Source: Hypomesus transpacificus (taxonomy: Eukaryota; Chordata; Actinopteri; Osmeriformes; Osmeridae). Taken from it: a DNA stretch of 64,000 bases. Position numbers and translations under genes: made by a program. Of the stretch, positions 16,943 to 29,871 are shown one piece after another. The notes under the pieces were generated by a model, which saw only the letters and a list, made by a program, of their open reading frames with translations, was not told the DNA's origin and searched no databases. Positions within the stretch are counted from its first letter, which is position 1. Every line of letters begins with the position of its first letter. Where the stretch lies: contig NC_061080.1 of the NCBI RefSeq assembly GCF_021917145.1, positions 1,221,497 through 1,285,496 of the forward strand, in the 5' to 3' direction.

Positions 16943-18190
16943 CTTTAGGTTTTATAGATTCAGATGGTGCTAGCAGTATTTGCTTGTGGAGGGTGTTCTC
17001 CTCCCTAAGGCCAGAACAGCACGCAGTATCCCAGCCAGCAAAGTGCTCTCAAAATATTCACCAAGGCTGGGAAATTGATAGCCTTAGCTTCTAAACGGTC
17101 TTGGATGGAGATGGTCAGAGAAAAAGCTGGCGAACGACTCTAAATAAATAAAAAAGCAAGAAATAAATATTTGTTCAATTAGAAGGTTCCCCTGAAAAAG
17201 GCCTCCAAACACAAAAATAAGGTTCCAGATACAATCAGTTTCACCTTCTAAAATGAAAGGTTCCATTGAGCAACTTTATAGAGGGTTTGTCTATTGGATT
17301 TGTATGTATTCTGAAGGGGTCTAAAGAGCACCATACATTTTGATGTGCATGACATGCTTGCCTTTCATTGGACATGCAGTGACACTACTAGAAAACAATA
17401 CTGCTATAAAATACTAAAGTGACGAATGTTCTCACACAGAAACCATAGGTCGTCTTTTAATCACATTCGAAGGCATATTTTTCTCCAAACTACATTTTAC
17501 AGTCTGTTGTCGGCTCCTCGCAGTGTCAGACTTGATTCCCGTCAACCTAAACCACAGTTTTATCAGAGCTTGTGAAAAGGAAATGTCATCACCATGTTCA
17601 TGGATGGAATGGTGTTGAAACGCAACTACTCACTGTGCAGTCGTCCTTGTTCTATATAGAATTGGGACCGAGAAGTCTGTTTGTCGTCGTCCTAGATTGG
17701 GCTAGCTCGAGTTACGTGGGATTGACGTGAGCGGGCAGGTGCGGCTGCATTATTGAACACCTCTGTCTAAGCTCCAGGTAGGTCCCTCGTCTCCACTGAC
17801 TCACTGAGAAGCTGAGGACCTCGCTAAGGACCTGAAAGTAAGCCAGGAAACGGTACAAGCTCGGTATCTAGGAGGAACTGACCTCATAGTCTTTAACCAG
17901 GCCTCACTCAGTCCCTGGTGTACTGTAGAACCTCTTCAGGATCAACAGAAGGTAATCGTATATGTGTTGACATTTTCCAAGTTCCAATCTTTTGGGGGCA
18001 AAGCATTGTTTGTTTTTGGCTGGTGTGGTAGTTTAGTTGGATAATATGTACAAGCATACTTCTTTGTGAATGCCTGTGTGAGGGGAGGCTGTTTGGGCAT
18101 CTCAGAACATGTGTAACCACTGTGGCTATAGTGGAGAGAGATGGAGGCATCCCCAAGTCCCAGTGCCTCACTGCAGTGCTTCAGAGAACA
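16943..18190. other. Intergenic, nothing recognised
   Basis: No repeat family, RNA or coding exon was recognised here. Confidence 0.45.
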
Positions 18191-18204
18191 GAAAGGCGTG
18201 TGCA

Positions 18205-18262
18205 TCAGAGAGAGCGAGAGATGGGAGAGGGAGATGGGCAAAAGAGGAAGAGATGGAGGGGC

Positions 18263-18292
<30 letters not shown>
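18205..18292. repeat. GA-rich simple repeat
   Basis: Imperfect GAGA tract ending in a pure GA run at about 18263-18290. TG microsatellites follow at about 18519-18556. Confidence 0.9.
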
Positions 18293-18293
<1 letters not shown>

Positions 18294-18899
18294 TGAGAGC
18301 TGTCTTATTAATTTAAGAAGGACAGGATTTATTAGCCTTGTAGGAATACTGCTGGGTAAATACACACACACACACAGTCAGGGAAGACTGGTGGACGGTC
18401 AAGGCAGGTGCTGAAATAGCAGGTAGCAGAGACAGATGAAGCTGCTACTTTAAGCACTGGGACATAATACTGTGTGTGTTTCTACGTGCACGCATGTGCT
18501 GGTTTATGAGTACCCGTTGTGTGTGTGTGTGTGTATGTGTGTGTGTGTGTGTGTGCATGGCCTAGTTGTGCAGCATGGAGATGGAGAGCCCTTAGCAGCA
18601 TCAGGAGGAAGCTTCTGTCATTGACAAAGCTGGTTTACAGAATGAGGTCAGATAAACAAAGACTGGGATCCCCTACAAACCTGATGTATGTCTAGAGAAA
18701 CAAGCTATTCTACGTCTAGCATTTAGTTTGATCAAGCACTGGTGAAGATATTCATATATATACGGTGTGTGCAATGGAATATTTGGCGTTTTTAGTCACT
18801 AAGTTAGCCCCTGTCAATGTAGCCGTAGTCCCAGTAGTGAACGTGTTTATCAAAAGTTAGCCAATCCTTAGGTTCCCAGATGGGTATCTGATATCCCTC

Positions 18900-19140
18900 T
18901 CACTTTCCCTCTCCTTTCTCTACTCCTCCCAATCTTCTCTCTCCACCCCGTCCTTCCTCCTCTCACTCCATTCTTCACCCCCCTCTCCCTGCTCCCTCTC
19001 TCCCTCTCTCCACCCCGTCCTTCCTCCTCTCACTCCATTCTTCACCCCCCTCTCCCTGCTCCCTCTCTCCCTCTCTCCACCCTCTCGATCCTTCCTTTCT
19101 CCTTCCTCTCTCTCCCTCCTCCGCCCTCCTGTCGGCTTCC
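18900..19140. repeat. Pyrimidine-rich stretch with a 67-bp tandem duplication
   Basis: A unit beginning TCTCCACCCCGTCC occurs at 18940 and again at 19007, giving a 67-bp period over two copies, inside a longer CT/CCT tract. Confidence 0.85.
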
Positions 19141-20280
19141 TCTCCACAGACAGAGAAGAGGGCATATGTGTGGGTGCCGGAACTCAGCGTGAAGCTCGTT
19201 CTGCTGGAGGACTGGGGTGTGTGTGCGTGTGGAGGGATGGAGGGATGGATGGAGTGGGGCTCTTTGTGGCCTCAAGTCTACCTACTTGTGGAGCTGTACA
19301 GTTGTGATGAAAACACACGCGCGGCAGACGCTAGCTTCTGAAAAGCCCTCGAAAGGACTGAAGAGGGGACGATGATTGTTGTTCATCAATGTGGAACAGA
19401 GGTCTGGCGTTTCGTGGAGTGGCACAGTGGAAACGTCATGCTAAGTCCCCGTATTTTTAGAGGTTGTATGCTATTGTTAGTTTGGCTTGTTAATAAACTT
19501 TCAGTTATGGTTAAATATTGGCAAGCTTACTCGTCAGATATACAAGACCATCTTTGATCTCACCACACAGGCCTCTGCATTGCCATGCAGCCGGTCATCT
19601 GAGCTCCAGTACAAGATAGGATCTAGCTAGCCGAACTCCCCTCATCAGTTATCTAGCACTAGCACTGTCTGACTGATGTGTAGCTAATAAAGGGTTGTTG
19701 CTATCGATTGCCAGGGCGGCCCAGTGATGGGACGGGCCTTTGACAGATCCGTCCAGCAGTTTGTTTTAGATCTAATCAGGAAGCGTAGCTTCAGGGAACA
19801 GGCCACGGCCGATAACACAGATAATGACCAAGAACGTATTACATATGCTTCTCCATTTGCACAAGCAAGCTAGTGGGTCTGGCATACAGTACGGTAGTCC
19901 ATTTAAGTACATACATACTTGTTTCGTCTCTTTGTGTCAGCCTATAGAGTTTGGGTGCTTGGAACAGTTCAAGTTATGTTAAACTCCTCCATGCAGCTAA
20001 ATATGTTTTTACTGTACTGTATGTACTGAGTATGAAGAAACACATTAGTATTGCCTTTGAGTCTGCCCACAAGACCGATTATTGACTCTATTTTGCTCCA
20101 TTCTAACACAATCACTCAATGTCTGTGTGTGTGTGTGTCTGTGTGTGTGTGTGTGTAATTCTAAGGCCGATATTACTCTGCCCGTACCCTGCTGATCCTA
20201 CTACTTTACGCTCCTGACTGAAACTGCAGCTTTGATTGGATTAGAGCAGCTTGGTGTGGTATGGGATGCTAATGAGTCTC
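19141..20280. other. Intergenic, nothing recognised
   Basis: Unique sequence apart from a TG tract near 20123-20156. No exon or RNA gene recognised. Confidence 0.45.
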
Positions 20281-20324
20281 TCCTCAGCTTCCCAGCTCCG
20301 CTCCCCCTCCGTTTCTGTGTTCTC

Positions 20325-20545
20325 TGGCCTCTCCCCTACCCTATTCTCCTTTCCTCTCTTCTCCTCTCCTCTACCCTATCCTCCTTTCCTCTCCTCTACC
20401 CCTCCTCTCCTCTACCCTATCCTCCTTTCCTTTCCTCTCCTCTACCCCTCCTCTCCTCTACCCCTCCTCTCCCCTACCCTATCCTCCTTTCCTCTCTTCT
20501 CCTCTACCCCTCCTCTCCTCTACCCCTCCTCTCCTCTGCTCCACA
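20325..20545. repeat. CTCCTCTACC-type pyrimidine minisatellite
   Basis: Irregular repeats of CCTCCTCTCCTCTACC over about 220 bp. Open frames across it are artefacts of composition. Confidence 0.9.
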
Positions 20546-20798
20546 CTGCCCTCCTCTCCTTGGTAAAAAATATATTAGCTCCCAAGTCATAAGTGTGCTG
20601 TTGTGGGTTGAGGGTTTCGGGAAAGTGTGTGTTTGTCTGTTTATATAATGGGGCTGTGTGTCTGTGTTTGCATATAGTCTGTGTGCGTGTGATGAAAGCT
20701 GTACACCAACCTAAAGTATAATGATAAAACGTTTTGACAGGCTGTCCAGTAAAGTTACCATTCGGTGAGAGAGCGTGTCATCTCCCTGTTGTCTAGCA

Positions 20799-20898
20799 NN
20801 NNNNNNNNNNNNNNNNNNNNNNNNNNNNNNNNNNNNNNNNNNNNNNNNNNNNNNNNNNNNNNNNNNNNNNNNNNNNNNNNNNNNNNNNNNNNNNNNNN
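20799..20898. other. Assembly gap (100 N)
   Basis: Exactly 100 undetermined bases, the usual placeholder for a gap of unknown size. Real sequence may be missing here. Confidence 0.99.
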
Positions 20899-21039
20899 GA
20901 TAAGATCGTCTGCTCAATGACAAAATGTAATGTATATGTAAACAGACACACAAGGATATAAACATAAACATTCACTCGCACAAACAAGCACACAACCAGA
21001 CACACACAGACACACACGCACTAACTCTGTGTCACAGCT

Positions 21040-21420
21040 TCAGTAACAGCGGCAATAAATCTGTACGAGGAAACGGGTCGGCACCTGCCGAGGGGAAAGG
21101 AACAACACGGCTCCAGGACATCCCTGCTACTGACGGTGTCGAGTTAGCGTGTGTGTGTGTACGCACAGCAATGCGGCCCTATGTGTTCGGAGGGCTTGTC
21201 GTTTCGGCGAGTTTTGGTTCGTGGCACCTTTCTCGCAGCGTGCCGCGAGACCGCGGGGAGAGGGGAGTGTTGACGGTCGTGCAGGCGCACGTGGTGCGGT
21301 GCGACTCCCGAGTGTGGGAGAGAGGAAAGGGTCGTCGGTCGTGTTCCGGCCGCGCAGACGTGTCCTTGTGAGGTGGGCGCTGGGCATCTGAGACGTCCGT
21401 ACCTGCGCGCGTGTGTGTGT
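21040..21420. promoter_or_regulatory. CpG-dense segment
   Basis: CpG dinucleotides are clearly more frequent here than in the flanks (for example CTCGCAGCGTGCCGCGAGAC near 21230). Short frames are open but match nothing I recognise. It could be the 5' end of an unknown transcript or simply GC-rich DNA. Confidence 0.3.
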
Positions 21421-21779
21421 GGTAGCGTGTTTACAATACTTGTTTGTTTGTGTGTGTAGGTGTTCCACGGCAAATGACAGCATTGCCGCCCCGTGGATGT
21501 CGACATCCATGATGCAGCTCCTGGCTCAGACGGACCTGCTCGGGTTCAGCTCTGCTGCCCCAGCCAGCACACCTGAAGCACATCTGCATTTTCCTCTGTC
21601 CTCATCGTGTATGTGTGCGTGTGCATAGTGCCTGCGGAGTTGGCCATGTATCTTTTGGGTGTCATGATTATCTGTGTCTCCATCTGGCTGCGTGTGTCTG
21701 CGTGCGTGCGTCTGTGCGTCAGGCGGCTCCGCGGGCTCCGAGGTGTTTAATATGGGCGGCCCCACCGCTGCTGGAGCTC

Positions 21780-22322
21780 CCAGTGTGAGACAGAGAGAAA
21801 GGGGGAGAAGGGGAGAGAGAGGGAGAGGGAGAGAGAAGAGGGGAGAGACAGAGAGAGGAAGGGCGAGAGGGAGAGAGAGAGAGAAGGGGGGAGAGGGGGA
21901 GAGAGAGAGAGAGAGAGACAGAAGGGGGGAGAAACAGAGAGAAAGGGGGAGAAGGGGAGAGAGAGAGAGAAAGGGGGAGAAGGGGAGAGAGAGGGAGAGG
22001 GAGAGGAAGAGAGAAGAGGGGAGAGACAGAGAGAGGAAGGGCGAGAGGGAGAGAGAGAGAGAAGGGGGGAGAGGGGGAGAGAGAGAGAGAGAGAGAAGGG
22101 GGGAGAAACAGAGAGGAATGGGGAGAGGGAGAGAGAGAAGAGGGGAGAGACAGAGAGAGGAAGGGCGAGAGGGAGAGAGAGAGAGAAGGGGGGAGAGGGG
22201 GAGAGAGAGAGAGAGAGAGAAGGGGGGAGAAACAGAGAGGAAGGGGGAGAGGGAGAGAGAGAAGAGGGGAGAGACAGAAAGAGGAAGGGCGAGAGGGAGA
22301 GAGAGAGAGAAGGGGGGAGAGG

Positions 22323-22377
<55 letters not shown>

Positions 22378-22520
22378 GGGGAGAAACAGAGAGGAAGGGG
22401 GAGAGGGAGAGAAAGAAGGGGGGAGAGACAGAGAGAGGGAGAGAGAGAAGAGGGGAGAGACAGAGAAAGGAAGGGCGAGAGGGAGAGAGAGAAGGGGGGA
22501 GAGACAGAGAGTAAGAGTGA
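21780..22520. repeat. Long GA/CT array with higher-order structure
   Basis: About 740 bp of GAGAGA and GGGGGAGAA blocks. Larger units (roughly 120-130 bp, each containing GAGGAAGGGCGAGAGG) recur several times, so it is a microsatellite with superimposed minisatellite order. It keeps frames open for over 330 codons on both strands; these are low-complexity Arg/Glu/Gly or Ser/Leu/Pro and are not genes. Confidence 0.95.
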
Positions 22521-25200
22521 GACACAGAGACACACTGCTTGTTGGAAGCCTCTCGACAGACACCAGCATCAAACACAGACTCCTCAGCTGTCTGCCACGG
22601 CAGACTCCGCCCCCGACGTCCGGCCACTGCTCGCCCGCCCTGATCCCCTCTCCCCACGCACACAGGTGACTCAGTCAACGGGTAAACAGCTTCAAACGCT
22701 CCGGCACAGCGGCCATTTTGTCCGCGAAACCTGCCGCACCTGCTAATCATTGGTCAGGAGAGAACCACAGAGAAAGGGGTGGGAGGGTGGGGCAGAGGTG
22801 CCAGTGTTGTGGGAGGGAAGAGATGAATCAGTGTTTTTATCATAGATGTATTCTCTGTTTGTTTTTACCCTGGTCCCAAAGGCGTCGTCAATGGAAGGTG
22901 CCGATCTAATGCCGAAGTCCGGGCCGTAGCTAGGGGAAACGGTTGTGATTGGACGTGACATTTCCAATTCAGTTTAGTCACCGTTTGCAAGAAGTAAAGC
23001 TAAAGGGGCATTGGTATGTCGGCTCTGTCCGTTTTTGCCCCTGCGGGGTTTGTGCTCGTTGAGCTTCAGACCTTCACAGGGAGCGGCTAGCCAAGGTGTG
23101 ATTTAGCGCTGGGACTTAACCAGGGAGACTGGATGCGTGCGAGGAGCTGACTTTGAGTGGTCTGGCTGTGGTTTCGGAGGGTGGTACGGGTGCAGCCTTT
23201 TCTCATCCTCATCCGTCACTCTGGGACGAGACAGGTTTTTTCGAATGCCGCCCAGCTTTGGGAGTTGCTCCGCACTGTGGGTTTGTGAGGGGGAGTGAGT
23301 CATCATCCCCCCCCCCGCTCCCTCCCTCCTCCTCCCCCCCTCCCTCAAGCGCCAAGCTCATTATTCTCCCACTCCACAAGGTGCTCGGCATGCTCGCGCA
23401 CCACGCAACCACACAAACACACACACAAACACACGCACACACAAACACACACAAACAGTGCAACCTGCCAGGCCGAGGGAGGCAGACTGTGGGCTTTGGG
23501 TCGTGACCAACACAGAGGTAGAAGACCTCTTGCCGTTAAGATGAACCGTCCGCATGTCAACCTCGGCTACTGAAAGTCACTGAGATCTGATTGGACCTCT
23601 GCCCTATAGCAAACAGCAGTCGCTGACCTTTCACCGGGGACCGCTGTTGTCGACCAGATGCACTGGAAACTGAATATCAAACCCACTTTTCTTATCAAAT
23701 CTTCGATTCAAAACCCCTCCCATACTAAGCTCAGGTTTGCCAGTTTTGACACATTCCACCATGATTGAAATGCTTTCTTTTAAAAACAGTCTAATGGATG
23801 CAAATACCGTCGTTTTAATGAGGGGAAATTGCTCAGCTATACACGGTTGTATTTTCTACATTGGCCCGGAGTATCTCTCACGGCGTCAGTTTCCCAGGAC
23901 CAGTGCAGCGTCAGACATGTACAGACATTTTACCTGTCAGAGGAGGGGGGGGGGGGGGGAGGAGGCAGGCAAAACATGAATCGTTCGAAACTGTCAGTGA
24001 AGAATTCCCTTCGGTTCCCCCGCGAGGTTGAAAGTGAAAGGGCCCGGCGCCGCTGACGCCGAGCGAAATGTAGGTTAGCCTCTCACGCTCCGGTAGCCTC
24101 GCGCCGATCAAACAGATGACACGCTTGCGTCCTTGACGACTGCTGCAAGTCTCCTCCACTCCTCTCCTCATCCCCCAAGGAGGGCCCGCCGTCTCGGGAT
24201 AGGCTACGGAACGGAGGGACGGCCCAGCCGGTTGCCAGGCAGGATAACCTTGCGATATCTCCACACTCGTTACCAGAGGATACTTCTCTTCTTTTTTTTT
24301 TAAGGAAAAGCTAAACGAGCCCCCCCCCCCCCCGCCCCCCCCCCCCCCCCCCACGTTCTATGTTAGCACGTCGAGCTTCGCCGTGTTGACGTTGAAAGAC
24401 ATTCAAGACGTCGGGAGCCTCTGGGAGTCCCTCTCCCTATCAAGGTTGTCCGCAGGTCAGCCCTCATCATGGATATTGTGTGTCTCTTATTTGGTTTCAT
24501 AACCTATACCTTCATATAAGCGTACAGACATGCACTGTGTCGCTGCCTCTTACAGCTCAACGTTTTCTTTTCAGGGTAGAATAGGACTGTCCCTCTCTGT
24601 AATGGCGGCTATGACGTCAGTTAAGACAATAAAGCACCCGGAAAACTGAAAGGGGTTGTTCTGGGCCACTGTGGGCCGGCAAGGGGCCAATGGGAGAGGA
24701 GAGAGAGCTCTGTGGAAGCGTTGGATTGGCTGATAGATTTGGCGGACGCCGCCTCCCTTCCTGGTTCTGTTTCCATGTGTGTTTCTCTCGTCCTTCTTTC
24801 CTTCAGTCCTCTGTCTCTCTCTCTCTTTTGACCAACCAGCTGCACGTCTGATGTGGTGGAGAGACCTCACAAGGCTGGCCTCCTGGTGGTTTCTGGCAGA
24901 GGGGGACACCGTACACTGGCACGAATGGCGAAACCGGATTGGCTGCGTCCGACCTTACCGTAGCTACGGTGATCTGGTTCTGCCTGGTGACAGGGTTGGG
25001 GGGGCGTGCGGGCGGATGGGCAGGCAGGGGGGGGGGGCAAGCGGGAAAGAAAAACATGGGTGGGGAGAAAGGGGGGTGGATTAAGAAGGGGAAGGAGTTT
25101 TTTATGGAGCGACTGTTTGGTTAAAGAGTTGATCAGTTGTCGGGAGTTTTGAAAGGGCCTGTTTGTTTCAACGTGACTCACTGCCGAGTCTGCTACAGAG
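22521..25200. other. Intergenic; homopolymers and short microsatellites
   Basis: Contains a CA tract (~23410-23458), a G run (~23944-23960), C runs (~24320-24352) and a T run near 24290. A GC-rich patch lies near 24010-24060. No coding exon recognised. Confidence 0.45.
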
Positions 25201-25204
25201 TTAG

Positions 25205-25415
25205 GGCCCTGAGGGGAGAGGGAAAAGGAGAGAAATCTGGAGAGAAAGTGGAAAAAGGAGAGAGGGAGAGAGAGGGAGAGAGAGAGAGGGAGAGAGAGGG
25301 GGAGAAAGAGAGAGAGAGAGGTGAAGGAGTGAGGAACAAAGAGAGGAGGTGGAGAGAGAGAGAGAGGTGAAGGAGTGAGGAACAAAGAAAGGAGGTGGAG
25401 AGAGAGAGAGAGATC
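25205..25415. repeat. GA-rich simple repeat
   Basis: Imperfect GAGAGAGG array with an internal near-duplicate of about 50 bp (GGTGAAGGAGTGAGGAACAA at about 25320 and 25367). Confidence 0.9.
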
Positions 25416-25647
25416 AAGTTGATGTGGTTAGATAATTAGACGGGATGTTCTATAGCTATGCTATGAAGAGTCCCACTGCTCTGACCAATCAATAGGCTTG
25501 CCTGGCTGGCTGGGGCTTCTCTAAATCAGAGCAGGCCCTACCATCCAGCTGAGCCTAATTCCAGATCTGCATTGTCTTAAGCCCACTCTTCTCTCATTGA
25601 CATGCAACAGGACAGAGGCACGCCAAACGTTTACCATGTGATTTTGT

Positions 25648-25680
25648 CAGTTAACCGTGAAGCCACTTCACGGTTAACTG
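25648..25680. repeat. Perfect 15-bp stem / 3-base loop inverted repeat
   Basis: CAGTTAACCGTGAAG (25648-25662), CCA, then CTTCACGGTTAACTG (25666-25680). The palindrome is perfect and isolated. Confidence 0.9.
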
Positions 25681-26741
25681 TCAAGATCATTTCCTATGGA
25701 GTGACAGTTGGAAAAAACGTTGCATCTAGAATCACAAAATGCCGTTTTGCCACGTTCCTCTTTTCATTCAGTCCAAAAGTCAATGAATAAGTTATGAGTC
25801 ACATGGAGAGAAGCCTTACCCCACACAAAGACACACACACACACACACACACAAAGACACACACACACACCCCACTCCGCCCTGTCAGACACACAAGCAA
25901 GACTGGGTTTTTTTCCACCGGCGGTGTATATTTAGTCCGTTTGAGGACCCTCGAGTGCTTTCATCGTCTCTCTATCGAGGAGCTATTGGGAGCACAGGTG
26001 TTTTCTTGGACCTATGAGAGGTATGGGGAGGGAGGGGGGGGGGGGGAGATCGCATCCTCGTCAGCACGTTTTTTTGCCCCACCCCCGCCCTCTGTTACCC
26101 TCTGTCACCCCAGACTTCTCATTGTTAGCCTGGTGTGAAAACCACCTTTTGACACTTACTGATGGTGCTGGGGGGTGATGGGGAGGGGGGCACCGCTCAG
26201 AGGGAGACAGACACACACACACACACACACGTGCCTTTGGCCCCTTGGGGGCGTTTGCCATGGACGTTTCAAAACCATCTGACTGCGGTGTGCTAAGTCT
26301 GGGCTATTTCGAGAGAGGGGATGGCAAAACCGTATGCTCTCTGCAGTGGCCATCGGAAAATCAGACCAACACTGGGGACTGCTAAGTGGGACCTGGGGTA
26401 TGTGTGTGCGTGCGTGTGTGTTAGTGAGGGGAGGCCGCACGTCCAGTGTAATCCACCGAGTCATGTGTCTCAGCCCCGTGGGACATGGGGTTCTCTGTTG
26501 GAACGGGAGATTTCACACTGTTGCTAAACTCCCACTCCATCACACAGCCCCCCCCCCTCCTCTAGCTGTGTGCCCCCCCCCCTCCCCCCAGGCTGGAGGG
26601 GGGATACAGTGTGTCCTTTCACCCACATTACTATCAGAGTCATCTCTGATCATCGTCAGGACTTGTCCGGTCAAGAGACACCCAGGGAAGGTTCCACGGT
26701 TCTGGTCCAGTGACTCTTACGAGTCTATCACGACTACCATT

Positions 26742-26829
26742 AACATTTACATATAGTCATTTAGCAGACGAACTGGCCACCTTCAGATTACTAGCCCGAT
26801 TCCCTAACCGCTCAGCCACCTGACTACCA
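26742..26829 (-). mobile_element. Internally deleted tRNA-derived SINE
   Basis: Begins with the ACATTTACATATAGTCATTT-like end and jumps directly to the reversed tRNA-like end (CTAACCGCTCAGCCACCTGA). It is a short relative of the fuller copies at 46.4, 54.8 and 58.6 kb with the middle missing. Confidence 0.85.
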
Positions 26830-27819
26830 AGCAGCGTGTGAGTGGCGCTATAGGTCCCTGTGTTGTGGGGGTGTGCATGTGTTGAGATTCTCAAATGGGG
26901 TCTGATTTGCAGCACCTTCGTCAGCTCGCACTCCCTGCTTTCTCCAAAGACAGAGAAATCTCCCCAGTTTCCAAGCCCTTGAAAACGGCATCCCTCCCTC
27001 CGCGCTCACTCACTCGCGGGGGGGGAAAAAAAACCTTATCGGACATGGCTGGATGGACGCCAGCTGAATAAAAGATGGGTGCGTTTACCCACCAAGTCAG
27101 GTTAGATCTCCGATCAAGGGGCCGGATGGTAGGAAGAAAGAAGGAGGAGGAGGTAAAGAAGAAAGGGAGGAATACATGAAGGGAAGATGGATTTGTGTCT
27201 TGGGCAGGGCCTCTCTCTGGACCCCCCCTCTCTGGGAGGCTGATCGACAGGTGGAGAGGCTGAACCTGCCGGTTACTGTCGCCTCCCGGCCTCCGTTGGC
27301 TTTCCTTGGCCTCACACTGACCCCCCCTCCCCTCCCCCAAGGCAGTACAACTTTGTGTTTGATCTATAGATCGATCGTGCGTTTACTTTTCAAGCTGAAG
27401 TGTAACACATGGACTTGGAGGGGTTTGTCATGTGAAAGTCCCGGGCTTGACTGTGATCAGTGAGTTCATTTACATTCTGCTGATCGGACAAAGATCTTGT
27501 CGCGATTCTTATCACACGTTTATTTTATTTTTTTATTGCGCCCGGTGCATGTGCTCATTCGTGTGATTATTTACACTGCGCACACACTCTCTGGCACACG
27601 GTGATGTGTGTAGAGGGCTGGTTGCAATCCTTTGTCTGTTAATGTGCTTTTTGTGTTGGCTGCGTGTGTGTTTATGGGTGTGTGTCTGTGTGTGACAGCT
27701 GTGTGTAGTTAAGATGGATAAACACCGTTCAAATAACCTGGGTCGAATAACACATAAAAAATGAATTCTAAGGTCGATTTTGTAAAAGCTGTTGTCGACC
27801 AAGAACTGTGTTTTCATAG
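26830..27819. other. Intergenic, nothing recognised
   Basis: No recognisable exon, RNA gene or repeat family apart from short C- and G-runs. Confidence 0.45.
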
Positions 27820-28085
27820 TGTGTGTTTGTGTGTACCAGAGCTCTGCACAAATTGTGTGTGTGTGTATACATTTGGGAGTTGATGTTAATGAGAGTAATA
27901 TTTTTGAGAACTGTGTATGTGTGTATGCGTGTTTGTCTGTATGTGTGTGTCTGTATGTGTGCTTGTGTGTGTATCTGTATGTGTGTAGGCGTGTTTGTCT
28001 GTATGTGTGTGTCTGTGTGTGTCTGTGTGTGTCTGTGTGTGTCTGTGTGTGTATGTGTGTGTGCGTGCGTGTGTGTGTGTGTCTG
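27820..28085. repeat. TG-rich compound microsatellite
   Basis: TGTGTG interspersed with TCTGTATG units; it gives cysteine/valine-rich false frames. Confidence 0.95.
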
Positions 28086-28182
28086 CTCTGCATCTGGCAG
28101 CAGCGCAGGGGGAAGCACAGATGAGGAGTGTCTGCGTGGTTGAGAATCCAACACTAGTCCCACAGGGCTGGGCCTTATTAGA

Positions 28183-28355
28183 GGTCCTCCTGATGCAGCT
28201 CCAGGGTGGGGCTCAGAGTCTCTTTGAGCGGTCCTCCTGATGCAGCTCCAGGGTGGGGCTCATAGTCTCTCTGAGCGGTCCTCCTGATGCAGCTCCAGGG
28301 TGGGGCTCATAATTTCTCTGAGCAGTCCTCTTGATGCAGCTCCAGGGTGGGGCTC
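28183..28355. repeat. 47-bp minisatellite, about 3.7 copies
   Basis: Units start at 28183, 28230, 28277 and 28324; each begins GGTCCTCCTGATGCAGCTCC or a one- to two-base variant. The last copy is partial. Confidence 0.95.
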
Positions 28356-28359
28356 CCTC

Positions 28360-29822
28360 CTAGCCTCCCACTAAAAGTCATAAGTTGCATGTTGTGAGGA
28401 AATATTGAACCATTATTCTCTACTATCCAACCAAGTGACTAAAGCTCAAGAATGAAATACCTACTGGCTGAGAGAGTTTGCTTATCTTATCATTCCTGGT
28501 ATGCAAGTGACTCATTATCCATTCCTGTCGTCTGAGTCGGCAGAAGTCACACTAGCTTAGGCAGGTAAGATCATTTGCACATCTATTTTCCCCTCATGGC
28601 CCCATTGCCCTGATTTTTAGCATTTGCTTTGCATGAGAGATGGAGGTTTACATCTACACTTTACATAGCAGTTGGAAGACTGAGGTTTGGTCTTCGAAAT
28701 GGTGTGTGATTGTGTGTGTTCACAGCTTTCTGGAAATTATAAGTCTGCATTCTCTCCCGTCCACAAGACACGAATCTCTTCCAATCCCACTGAATGCCTA
28801 CACTGCCACTCTTTGTGCATTGCGCAAAACTAATTCATGCAAATATATTAAATGCGTAGCATGTAGAATAGCCTAACTTTTCAGTCTAAAGGAAGCATGC
28901 ATACATCAGTATACCTTTTTTGGTCTGTTCAACAACACACTGCTCTGTGAAAGATTTTCTTTCAATTTTGTACACACTTGAGTCCCACACATCATATTAT
29001 TAGACAATCAGTTTTATTAACTCATTTCATTACACCGAGGAGTATGTTACATTCAAGAATGATCGTAGTCCATCGTCGTGGGGCCCACACGCAGCTTAAG
29101 TTTTAATTTAAGGACGGCATTTCATCCAGATATAAAGAAAACCAAACAAAGCTTTTTCATATCTTGGTCGGTGAACTCGCTAACCCACATCCCCCTACCC
29201 TGCTCGAACGCTAGCGGCGTAAGCGTTTGTGATCAACGCTCATCTCATTGAAAGGTTTCGCCAGCTGGCCTGGGGGGGGGGGGCTTGTTCCCCCTATGAC
29301 GCTACCTTGTGATCGTCCCGACAAGAGCGACCGCTTGTCCTCAACTGGATCCCCCCCACCCCCCAACCCTAATCCTCACTATTCATTGTGGCTTCTGTTG
29401 AGCCAGAAGGTTCTGGGCACAGCCCATGAACTAACCCTTAGAGAAGACGAGAATTCCTGGTACAGGCCGGCCCTTAATCAATTCCAACTCCTATTGGGGA
29501 ACATTTAAAAAGGCTACGTACATTTCGATAAATCTCCTTCAGGTTCGGAACAACAAGGGGGTGAAGGCCCTGTGTTTTCTGGAGGTTATCTCAGAGCAGG
29601 GGCATGACGTTGTTAATGGCAACCATGACTCTTCCATCCTGCGGTTACAGCGAACGACACGAATCGTAACAATGTTTTAAGAGCAGCAGTTGGAACCGGA
29701 GAACCAGTCACAACTTCCTCAACCCACTCTGTCTCTCCAGGGGCACAGAGGGCTAACTGGTTTTGATTAACCCGCATAAAGGCTGGGATCTTCAGTACAT
29801 CCCATGTGTTTCTGGCCTACCC

Positions 29823-29871
<49 letters not shown>

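Noticed and set aside
21526..22750. Reading frames of 260-348 codons on both strands
   Set aside because: Entirely within the GA/CT array; composition is only Ser/Leu/Pro or Arg/Glu/Gly, with no splice or start signals.
27533..28163. 131-186 codon His/Thr-rich and Cys/Val-rich frames
   Set aside because: Translation of TG/CA microsatellites.
28183..28355. CRISPR-like direct repeats
   Set aside because: Units are contiguous 47-bp copies without unique spacers, in a eukaryotic genome; a minisatellite.
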